A stretch of DNA of 64,000 nt from Georgenia ruanii (lineage in GTDB: Bacteria > Actinomycetota > Actinomycetes > Actinomycetales > Actinomycetaceae), in NCBI RefSeq assembly GCF_009193175.1, contig NZ_VUKE01000017.1, positions 38,628 to 102,627 of the forward strand, read 5' to 3'. Below, one piece after another: positions 35,490-41,844 of the stretch. Numbering within the stretch: position 1 is the first letter of the stretch; the number at the start of each line of letters is the position of its first letter. Under the pieces are notes generated by a model. That model was not told the origin of the DNA. It saw only the letters and a program-made list of their open reading frames with translations, and did no database searches. The position numbers and the translations under genes were made by a program.

Positions 35490-36296
35490 TCACCCCGTGC
35501 TCCCGGCCCGGCGGCGCGCGCGGCGCAGCGCGTGCCGGCCGAGGGCGGCGAGGACCAGCACGAGCCCCACGGCCGTGGCCCCCACCACGCCCGATACCTC
35601 GTGGCGCAGCGGGACCGGGCGCCGGAAGCGGCGCACCTCCCAGCCCCGCTGCCGGGCCAGCCGGCGCAGGGCGCGGTCGGGGTTGACCGCCACGGGGTGC
35701 CCGACCGTCGTGAGCATCGGCAGGTCGGTGACGGAGTCGGAGTAAGCGGCGCAGGCGCCCAGCTCGTACCCCCGGCGGGCGGCCAAGTCGCGGATCGCCT
35801 CGGCCTTGGCGGCCCCGTAGACGAAGTGCGCGACCCGGCCCGTGAACCGCCCGTCCGCGACCTCCATCGTGGAGGCGACCACGTCGTCCGCGCCGAGCAT
35901 CCGGGCGATGGGCCGCACCACGTCCGCGCTCGAGGCCGAGACGATGACGACATCGATACCGCGCCCGTGCAGGGCGGCGATGAGGTCGATCGCCTCGCGG
36001 TACACGCGCGGCCGGACGACGGTGCGCAGGGAGCCGTCGACCACCTCCGCGAAGCGGCGCACGTCCCAGCCCTCGACCATCCCGGCGAGCTGGGCCTGCG
36101 CCTCGGCGCTGTAGCGCCGGTCGGCCCGGACGAAGAGGGAGCGCAGGTCCGCCGCCGCCGCACGCAGCACCGCCGACCGGCTGAGCAGGCCCGAGGCCAG
36201 CAGCGGGCGCGCCAGGACCAGGGGTGAGGCGGTGGACAGGACCGTCCGGTCGAGGTCGAGGAAGGCCGCCGCCCGCGGGCCCGGTGGGTCCCCCAC
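35490..36296 (-). CDS. HAD-IB family phosphatase (SerB-like) with C-terminal membrane helix
   Basis: The 268-residue protein has the HAD motifs FLDLDRTVL (nucleophile Asp and general acid), VVIVSASSADVV (motif II), a lysine in GAAKAEAIRDLA (motif III) and YSDSVTDLPML (motif IV). It belongs to the HAD-IB/IIB phosphoserine phosphatase-like group found next to TadA-like secretion genes in actinobacteria (Rv3661, recalled). After a basic stretch a hydrophobic helix (VVGATAVGLVLVLAALG) and an Arg-rich end suggest membrane attachment. GTG 36296 starts 5 bp after the upstream MBL gene. Confidence 0.9.
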   Translation of the reverse strand: MGDPPGPRAAAFLDLDRTVLSTASPLVLARPLLASGLLSRSAVLRAAAADLRSLFVRADRRYSAEAQAQLAGMVEGWDVRRFAEVVDGSLRTVVRPRVYREAIDLIAALHGRGIDVVIVSASSADVVRPIARMLGADDVVASTMEVADGRFTGRVAHFVYGAAKAEAIRDLAARRGYELGACAAYSDSVTDLPMLTTVGHPVAVNPDRALRRLARQRGWEVRRFRRPVPLRHEVSGVVGATAVGLVLVLAALGRHALRRARRRAGSTG

Positions 36297-36301
36297 GGGG
36301 C

Positions 36302-36937
36302 TCAGACCTCGGTGGCCTCACCCGTCGGCAGCGGCCGGAACGTGGTGCCCTCGGGGGCGAACTCCGCGAACAGCCCGTAGGCCAGCCGGGTGGTCGCCAT
36401 CGCCCGCTCGTGGATGGGCACCGCCACGCGGGGCTTCACGGCGCGGACGTAGTCGATGGCCTCGGCCAGCTTGAGCCAGGGGCCGCTGGTCGGCGCCCCG
36501 AGGACGTCGACCGCGGCGCCGGGGTCCGAGAAGGCGTCGCCGGGGTGGAAGAAGGCGCCGCCGTCGACGAGGTAGGCCGCGTTGGTGCAGCCGGGCCGGT
36601 CGGCGTAGATGACGGCATGCTCGCCGCCGCGCACGTCCACCGCCGCGCCGGCGAGGTCGAGGTGGTCGCCCGGGCGCGCGGTGCGGGCCTCGACGCCCAG
36701 CGTCGCGAGCAGCGGGGCGGTGTCGGGGTCGCAGACGACGGCGGCCCCCGGGTTCGCGGCGACGAGGGCGGGCAGCCGGTCGGGGTCGACGTGGTCCGGG
36801 TGCTGGTGGGTGAGCAGGATGGCGTCGAGGCCGCGCAGCTCCTCGAAGCCCTCCGACACGGTGCCGGGGTCGAACAGCAGCCGGGCGGCGCCGGTCTCGA
36901 GCAGGAGGCACGACTGGCCGAAGTGCGTGATCCGCAT
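36302..36937 (-). CDS. MBL-fold (UlaG-like) metal-dependent hydrolase
   Basis: The 211-residue protein starts RITHFGQSCLLLETGAARLLFDPG and has the metal-binding THQHPDHVD, the later GGEHAVIY, FHPGDAF and PIHE motifs, as in UlaG/UPF0173-like beta-lactamase-fold hydrolases. The substrate is unknown. ATG 36937 is the first start consistent with the domain; the GTG at 36943 is possible. It is followed at 5 bp by the HAD phosphatase gene, forming a two-gene operon, and is divergent from the tad operon. Confidence 0.9.
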   Translation of the reverse strand: MRITHFGQSCLLLETGAARLLFDPGTVSEGFEELRGLDAILLTHQHPDHVDPDRLPALVAANPGAAVVCDPDTAPLLATLGVEARTARPGDHLDLAGAAVDVRGGEHAVIYADRPGCTNAAYLVDGGAFFHPGDAFSDPGAAVDVLGAPTSGPWLKLAEAIDYVRAVKPRVAVPIHERAMATTRLAYGLFAEFAPEGTTFRPLPTGEATEV

Positions 36938-37030
36938 GCGCACACTGTCGCAGAGGCCCGGCCGCGCTGTCCCGCGAAGCGCCGGCCGGTGTGACCCGGG
37001 CCCCGCGCCCGCGCGTCGGGCGTCCGGGCG

Positions 37031-37070
37031 GTCCACAGGCGTCAGCGCGGCACCCCAGCCGTCCACAGGC
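37031..37070. repeat. Pair of GTCCACAGGC direct repeats upstream of the tad operon
   Basis: GTCCACAGGC occurs at 37031-37040 and again at 37061-37070, three helical turns apart, within the 190-bp gap between the divergent MBL gene and the tad operon. A similar GTCCACAGC lies at about 40719 between tadC and the DUF4244 gene. They may be regulator sites. Confidence 0.4.
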
Positions 37071-37127
37071 CCCCGGCACGGGGCACCCCGCCCCCGGCAC
37101 GCTGGCGAGGGGAGAAGGGGGACGGCG

Positions 37128-38123
37128 ATGGCGCGCGACGGGGACGAGGCGGGGGCGGTGCTGCGCGGGGGCGACGCCGCGCTGGTGGCGCAGGTGCGGC
37201 GGCTCGCGGAGCTCGCCGGCGTGCCGCTCGCCGTCGCCGGGCCCGACGACCCGGCCCCCGGTTCCGCCCTCGTGCTCACCGCCGACGGCCCGCCCGGGCG
37301 GCTGAGCGTGCGGGCCGACCCGGCGCGCACGGCGGGCCCGCCCGGCGGCGCCCCCAGCGCCGTCGTCCTGCCGGCCGAGGCGGAGGCGCTGCTCGACCTG
37401 CTCGTCGCGGCCGCCAGCCGGCAGCGGGCCCGGGTCGTCGGCGTGCTGGGCGCCCACGGCGGGGCCGGCGCCTCCGTGCTGGCCGCCGCGCTGGCCCGGG
37501 CGGTGGTCGCCACCGGCGCCGCGACCGCGCTGGTCGACCTCGACCCTGCCGGCGGGGTCGACGTCCTCCTCGGGCTCGAGCACGACCCGGGCCAGCGGTG
37601 GGGCGATCTCGACGGCGAGCACGCGCTGCTGCCGCAGCGGCTCGCGCTTGCGCTGCCCGACTGGCACCTGGTGCGGGTGCTCTCGGGCGACCGGCGCGGC
37701 GGGCCGCCCGAGGAGGCGGTGGCCCTCTCCGCCGTCCGCGCCCTCGGCCAGGGGCACGACCTGCTCGTCCTGGACCTGCCGCGCCAGGTGCTCGGCCCCG
37801 GGCCCGACCGGGACCTGTGGCTGGGCTGGTGCGCCGACGTGGTGCTGGTGGCGCGCGGCGGCGTCCGGGGCGCGGCGGCCGTCGTCGCCGCGGCGCCGAC
37901 GCTGGCCGGGCGCGCCCGCCCCCACCTCGTCGTGCGCGGCGGCGAGCCCGCCGCGGCGGCCGAGGTCGCCGGCGCCGCGGGCCTGGAGCTGGCGGCCCAC
38001 ATGCGCGACGAGCGGGCGCTGCCCGCGGGCATCGAGCACGGGGTAGCGCCGGGGGACCAGCGGCGCGGGCACCTGCGCGCCACCGCCCGGCTGCTGCTCG
38101 ACCAGCTGGGGGTGGGACGGTGA
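37128..38123 (+). CDS. CpaE/Ssd-like P-loop ATPase of the tad locus
   Basis: The 331-residue protein has a receiver-like N-terminal domain and, from about residue 100, a MinD/ParA-type domain with the deviant Walker A VLGAHGGAGASVLAAALARA (the second lysine replaced by Ser-Val) and the Walker B LLVLDLPRQ. It corresponds to the CpaE-like ("Ssd") family linked to the helicase/secretion neighbourhood of actinobacteria. CpaE proteins localise Tad pilus assembly at the pole; the deviant motif makes ATPase activity uncertain. GGAGAAGGGGG precedes ATG 37128. The stop overlaps the tadA start. Confidence 0.9.
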   Translation: MARDGDEAGAVLRGGDAALVAQVRRLAELAGVPLAVAGPDDPAPGSALVLTADGPPGRLSVRADPARTAGPPGGAPSAVVLPAEAEALLDLLVAAASRQRARVVGVLGAHGGAGASVLAAALARAVVATGAATALVDLDPAGGVDVLLGLEHDPGQRWGDLDGEHALLPQRLALALPDWHLVRVLSGDRRGGPPEEAVALSAVRALGQGHDLLVLDLPRQVLGPGPDRDLWLGWCADVVLVARGGVRGAAAVVAAAPTLAGRARPHLVVRGGEPAAAAEVAGAAGLELAAHMRDERALPAGIEHGVAPGDQRRGHLRATARLLLDQLGVGR

Positions 38124-39328
38124 GCGGCGCCGTGGAGCTGGCCCAGGTGCGCACGGCGCTGGCGCGTGGCGCGTCGCTGCCCGCCGCCCTCGAGGAGGGC
38201 GGCGGCGTGGGCGCGCGGGCGCTGCTGCGCCTGGACACGGCGGTGCGGGTCGAGCTGCGCGGCGCCGGGCCGGTGCTCCAGCCGCTGCTGGAGGACCCGG
38301 CGGTCACCGATGTGCTGGTCAACGGCACCGACGGGGTGTGGGTGGATCGCGGCGCGGGCCTGCAGCGGGTCCCCACGGACGCGGCCTTCGCCGACCCCGG
38401 GACCGTGCGGGCCCTGGCCACCCGGCTCGCCGCCGCCTGCGGCCAGCGCCTCGACGACGCCAGCCCGGTCGTCGACGGCTCGCTGCCCGACGGCACCCGG
38501 CTGCACGCGGTGCTGCCGCCGCTGTCCGCCGGCGGCACCCTCATCTCCCTACGCACCCACCGGGCCCGCAGCTTCACCCTGGCCGAGCTGGTCCGGTGCG
38601 GCACCGTCCCGGCGGACGTGGCGCCGGTGCTCCGGGCCCTCGTCGCCGCCCGGGCCAACGTGCTGGTCTCCGGCGCGACCGGCTGCGGCAAGACCACCCT
38701 GCTGGCCACCGTGCTCTCCCTGGTGGCGCCCGACGAGCGGATCGTGTGCATCGAGGAGGCCGCGGAGCTGCGCCCGGACCACCCGCACGTGGTCCACCTG
38801 CAGACCCGCCGGGCGAACGTCCAGCAGGTCGGGGAGGTGCCGCTCAGCGAGCTGGTGCGTGCCGCGATGCGGATGCGCCCGGACCGCCTGGTCCTCGGGG
38901 AGTGCCGGGGGCCGGAGGTCCGCGACGTGCTCGGGGCGCTGAACACCGGGCACGACGGCGGGTGGGCCACGGTCCACGCCAACACCTCGGCGGACGTGCC
39001 CGCCCGGCTGGTGGCGCTGGGCGCGCTCGCGGGCCTGGGCGCCCAGACCGTGGCCGCCCAGGCCGTCAGCGCCCTGGACGCCGTCGTCCATCTGCGCCGC
39101 GACGGCGGCGTGCGCCGGGTCGCCGAGGTCGGTGTGCTCGCCCGCAGCGGCGGGGAGCTGGTCTGCGCCCCGGCCCTGGTCATCGAGGGCGGCGCGGCCC
39201 GGGCGGGGCCGGGATGGTCACGCCTGGCCCGCCGCCTCGGCGGCGCCCTTCCGGACGGTGAGGCGGAGGGCGACGGCGCCCCGGTGCCACCCCCGCGCCG
39301 CGGCCGGCACGCCGCGGGACCCTCGTGA
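38120..39328 (+). CDS. tadA: TadA/VirB11-like secretion ATPase
   Basis: The 402-residue ATPase powers Tad pilus or type IV-like assembly. It contains LVNGTDGVWVDRG, the Walker A GATGCGKTT at residues 185-193, the Asp box IEEAAEL, the His box TVHANTSADVPARL, and AAMRMRPDRLVLGECRG (Walker B). The C-terminal 50 residues are Pro/Arg/Gly-rich and probably disordered. GTG 38120 overlaps the upstream stop (GTGA), and its own stop overlaps tadB, so the genes are tightly coupled. Confidence 0.96.
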   Translation: MSGAVELAQVRTALARGASLPAALEEGGGVGARALLRLDTAVRVELRGAGPVLQPLLEDPAVTDVLVNGTDGVWVDRGAGLQRVPTDAAFADPGTVRALATRLAAACGQRLDDASPVVDGSLPDGTRLHAVLPPLSAGGTLISLRTHRARSFTLAELVRCGTVPADVAPVLRALVAARANVLVSGATGCGKTTLLATVLSLVAPDERIVCIEEAAELRPDHPHVVHLQTRRANVQQVGEVPLSELVRAAMRMRPDRLVLGECRGPEVRDVLGALNTGHDGGWATVHANTSADVPARLVALGALAGLGAQTVAAQAVSALDAVVHLRRDGGVRRVAEVGVLARSGGELVCAPALVIEGGAARAGPGWSRLARRLGGALPDGEAEGDGAPVPPPRRGRHAAGPS

Positions 39329-40077
39329 CCGCCGCGGCCGTGGGCCTGCTCGTCGCGGTGGCGTCCTGGCTGCTGCTCGCCCCGCCGCGACCCCCGCGCC
39401 GCGCCCGGGCGGGGCGGGTGCGGCGGCCGGCGTGGCGCGATCGGCGGCGCCCGGGCCGGCCGGCGGAGGTGGACCTGGGCGTCCTGGTCACGGAGGTGGC
39501 CACCCGGCTGCGCACCGGGGCGCCGGTGGAGCGGGCGTGGGCCGAGACGCTGGCCCGCAGCGGCCTGAGCGCGCGAGAGCCGACCCGGACCGGCGTGCTC
39601 GGGGAGGGCGGGGTGCCGCTCCCGCTGGAGCGCCTGGCCGCTGGCGGTGCCGGCCGTGCCGGCCGCTCCCGTTCCGGCCGCTCCCGTGCCCGGGACGGGC
39701 CGCGCCTCGGGGCGGCGGCGATCGCCGCGCTGCCCGGGGCGCTGGCGGCCTGCCGGCTCACGCACGAGCTGGGCGCCCCGCTCGCGCAGGTCCTGGAGCG
39801 GTGCGCCCAGGGGCTGACCGAGGCCGGCCACGCCCGCGCCGCCCGGGCCGTGGCCCTCGCCGGGCCCCGGGCCACCGCCCGGCTGCTCGGCTGGCTGCCG
39901 CTGGTCGGGCTCGCCCTCGGGGCCGCCGTCGGCGCGGACCCGGTCGCCGTGCTGCTCGACGGCCGGCTCGGCACGGCGTGCCTGGTCGCCGGGGCGGCGC
40001 TGGTCGTGGCCGGGCGGCGCTGGGTCCGCGCCCTCGAGCGCGCGGCGTCCGCCGCGGCGGACGCGGGCGCGCCATGA
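39325..40077 (+). CDS. tadB: TadB-like type II secretion F-domain membrane protein
   Basis: The 250-residue protein has an N-terminal helix, a cytoplasmic type II secretion F-like domain (LGVLVTEVATRLRTGAPVERAWAETL; LPGALAACRLTHELGAPLAQVLERCA) and two C-terminal helices (LLGWLPLVGLALGAAVG; ACLVAGAALVVAG). It is a platform protein on which TadA acts. Between the halves lies a low-complexity Arg/Ser/Gly block of about 40 residues. It starts at GTG 39325 inside the tadA end, and its stop overlaps tadC. Confidence 0.88.
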   Translation: MTAAAVGLLVAVASWLLLAPPRPPRRARAGRVRRPAWRDRRRPGRPAEVDLGVLVTEVATRLRTGAPVERAWAETLARSGLSAREPTRTGVLGEGGVPLPLERLAAGGAGRAGRSRSGRSRARDGPRLGAAAIAALPGALAACRLTHELGAPLAQVLERCAQGLTEAGHARAARAVALAGPRATARLLGWLPLVGLALGAAVGADPVAVLLDGRLGTACLVAGAALVVAGRRWVRALERAASAAADAGAP

Positions 40078-40676
40078 CGCCGCTCCTCGTCGTCCTCGCG
40101 CTGCTCGCGGCGCTGCCCTGGGCCTTGCCGGCCCGCGTGCTGCCGGCGGCGTCGGCGCGCCGGCCGGTCACCCGGGCCGCGCCCCGGGCCGTCGATGTCA
40201 CCGTGCTCCTCGACCTGACCGACGCCGCCCTCGCGGCCGGTGCGTCGATCCCCCGCGCGCTGCAGGCCGTCGGCCGCGCCGTGGACCCGCCGGGCGCGGC
40301 CGGGGCGGCCCGCGGGAGGGCGGGGCGGGGAACCGCGGCCGGCCCGCACCCCGTCGGGCCGGCGCTGCGCCAGGCGGGGGCGGCGCTCGTGCTCGGCGCG
40401 CCGTGGGCCGAGGCGTGGCAGGCGGCGCCGGGGTGGCTGGCCCCGCTGGCCGACGCGCTCGAGCCGGCCTGGGTCGACGGCGCCGCGCCAAGCCCGCTGC
40501 TGCGCCGCGCGGCCGAGGCGGTGCGCGCCGACCGGCAGCGCCAGGCACAGGAAGCGGCCGCCCGGCTGGGGGTGCGCCTCGTGCTGCCGCTGGGGCTGTG
40601 CTTCCTGCCCGCGTTCGTCCTGCTGGGCATCGTGCCGGTGGTGGTGGCCGCCGGGGGCGGGTTCCTCGGCGGCTGA
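40074..40676 (+). CDS. tadC: TadC-like type II secretion F-domain membrane protein
   Basis: The 200-residue product has an N-terminal helix (LLVVLALLAALPWALPA), an F-domain (VTVLLDLTDAALAAGASIPRALQAVG; AEAVRADRQRQAQEAAARLG) and a C-terminal helix LVLPLGLCFLPAFVLLGIVPVVV, the usual end of TadC. It forms the second platform subunit with TadB. ATG 40074 overlaps the tadB stop (ATGA). A gap of 157 bp follows before the DUF4244 gene. Confidence 0.88.
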   Translation: MTPLLVVLALLAALPWALPARVLPAASARRPVTRAAPRAVDVTVLLDLTDAALAAGASIPRALQAVGRAVDPPGAAGAARGRAGRGTAAGPHPVGPALRQAGAALVLGAPWAEAWQAAPGWLAPLADALEPAWVDGAAPSPLLRRAAEAVRADRQRQAQEAAARLGVRLVLPLGLCFLPAFVLLGIVPVVVAAGGGFLGG

Positions 40677-40833
40677 CCGCCCGCGTCGGGATCGAGCCGG
40701 CGCGGTCCTGCCTGGTCGTCCACAGCCGCGGCCGGGCCACCGGCGGCGGGGGCGCGAACCCGAGCAGGCTCGTCATCGGCCGGCACGAGCCGGACCGAGG
40801 CGGCCCCTCGGGGCCCGACGGAAGGGGAGCGGG

Positions 40834-41052
40834 ATGCAGGTACGACGACGATGGGGACGGGTGCGGGCGGCGCTGGACCGGCGGGTCGGGCGGCTGGTTG
40901 CCGACGGCGAGGCCGGCATGGCCACGGCCGAGTACGCGGTGGGCACGGTGGCGGCGGCGTCGCTGGCCGGCGTGCTCCTGGCCATCCTCAAGAGCGAATG
41001 GGTCCGGGAGCTGATCTCGGACCTCATCCGGTCGGCGCTCGGGCTGGGATGA
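40834..41052 (+). CDS. DUF4244 small protein, candidate pilin of the tad cluster
   Basis: The 72-residue protein has a basic N-terminus (MQVRRRWGRVRAALDRRVGR) and, after GEAGMATAEYAVGTVAAA, a hydrophobic helix and a short tail (KSEWVRELISDLIRSALGLG). The G/A-T-AEYAVGT motif resembles the processing site of Flp pilins and defines DUF4244. A role as the major pilin or pseudopilin is an inference from the motif and context. GGGGAGCGGG lies before ATG 40834. The stop overlaps the next gene by four bases. Confidence 0.85.
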   Translation: MQVRRRWGRVRAALDRRVGRLVADGEAGMATAEYAVGTVAAASLAGVLLAILKSEWVRELISDLIRSALGLG

Positions 41053-41447
41053 GCCCGCGCCCAGCACCGGCGGCGGGCGCCGCACCGGCACCGCCGCCGG
41101 ACCGGCGGGCGTCCGGCGGCGTGACCGCCGAGCTGGCCGTCGCCCTGCCGGGGGTGGTGCTGCTGCTCCTGGTGCTGCTCACCGCGGCCAGTGCGGCGCT
41201 GACCCAGGTCCGGGTGGCCGACGCCGCCCGGGCCGGGGCACGCGCCGCCGCTTTGGGGGAGCCCGCCGGGCAGGTCTCGGCGGTGGCCGCCCACCTGGCC
41301 GGTCGAGGCGTCGCGGTGCACGTGGGCCGCGAGGGCGGCTACGTCGTCGTGGAGGTGGCCCGCGACCTGCCCGGCCCGCTAGCGGTGGCTGGGCTGCGCG
41401 CCAGCGCGACCGCCCGGGCCCTGCCCGAGCCGGGGGAGCAGGGATGA
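41049..41447 (+). CDS. tadE: TadE-family minor pilin
   Basis: The 132-residue protein has a charged N-terminal leader, then GGVTAELAVALPGVVLLLLVLLTAAS (TadE motif with the Glu five residues into the hydrophobic stretch) and an extracytoplasmic domain (VRVADAARAGARAAALGEP; DLPGPLAVAGLRASATA). It is processed and inserted as a minor pilin or anchor of the Tad apparatus. ATG 41049 overlaps the DUF4244 stop, and its stop overlaps the next gene. Confidence 0.9.
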   Translation: MSPRPAPAAGAAPAPPPDRRASGGVTAELAVALPGVVLLLLVLLTAASAALTQVRVADAARAGARAAALGEPAGQVSAVAAHLAGRGVAVHVGREGGYVVVEVARDLPGPLAVAGLRASATARALPEPGEQG

Positions 41448-41797
41448 GGACGCACGCCCCCGACCGGGGCGCCGGCACCGTCCTCGCGCTGGCGCTGGTG
41501 GCCGTGCTCGTCGTGCTGACGCTCGCGGTGGTGGGCCTGGCCCGCGCGGTGCACGCCCGGGCGGCGGCCCAGGCGGCCGCAGACCTGGCGGCGCTGGCGG
41601 CCGCCACCGCCCTGCGGGACGCGAGCGGTGACCCGTGCACGGTGGCGGCCGCGGTGGTGCGGGCCAACGATGCCGAGCCGGCCGGTTGCGCCGTGGCGGG
41701 CGCGGTGGTGGAGGTGGGCGCCCGGGTGGTGGTGCTCGGTCAGGCCGACGGCGTGCTCGTCGCCCGGGCCAGCGCCCGGGCGGGTCCGGCCCCGTGA
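41444..41797 (+). CDS. TadE-like/Rv3654c-type secretion-neighbourhood protein
   Basis: The 117-residue protein starts RGAGTVLALALVAVLVVLTLAVVGL, a prepilin-like helix after a short basic leader, followed by HARAAAQAAADLAALAAATALRD and a folded C-terminus (VVRANDAEPAGCAVAGAVVEV with two cysteines). It matches the "helicase/secretion neighbourhood TadE-like" family. ATG 41444 overlaps the tadE stop. Its end lies within a 32-bp tandem duplication that also holds the stop of the convergent helicase gene. Confidence 0.87.
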   Translation: MRTHAPDRGAGTVLALALVAVLVVLTLAVVGLARAVHARAAAQAAADLAALAAATALRDASGDPCTVAAAVVRANDAEPAGCAVAGAVVEVGARVVVLGQADGVLVARASARAGPAP

Positions 41798-41844
41798 GCT
41801 CAGCGCGCCGGGCGGGCCCCGCCCCGTGAGCTCAGCGCGCCGGC
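41781..41844. repeat. 32-bp tandem duplication over convergent gene ends
   Basis: The units at 41781-41812 and 41813-41844 are nearly identical (core CCCCGTGAGCTCAGCGCG). Each contains TGAGCTCA, in which TGA ends the TadE-like gene and TCA, two bases later, ends the helicase gene read on the minus strand. The TadE-like gene uses the first copy, the helicase the second. Confidence 0.9.
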
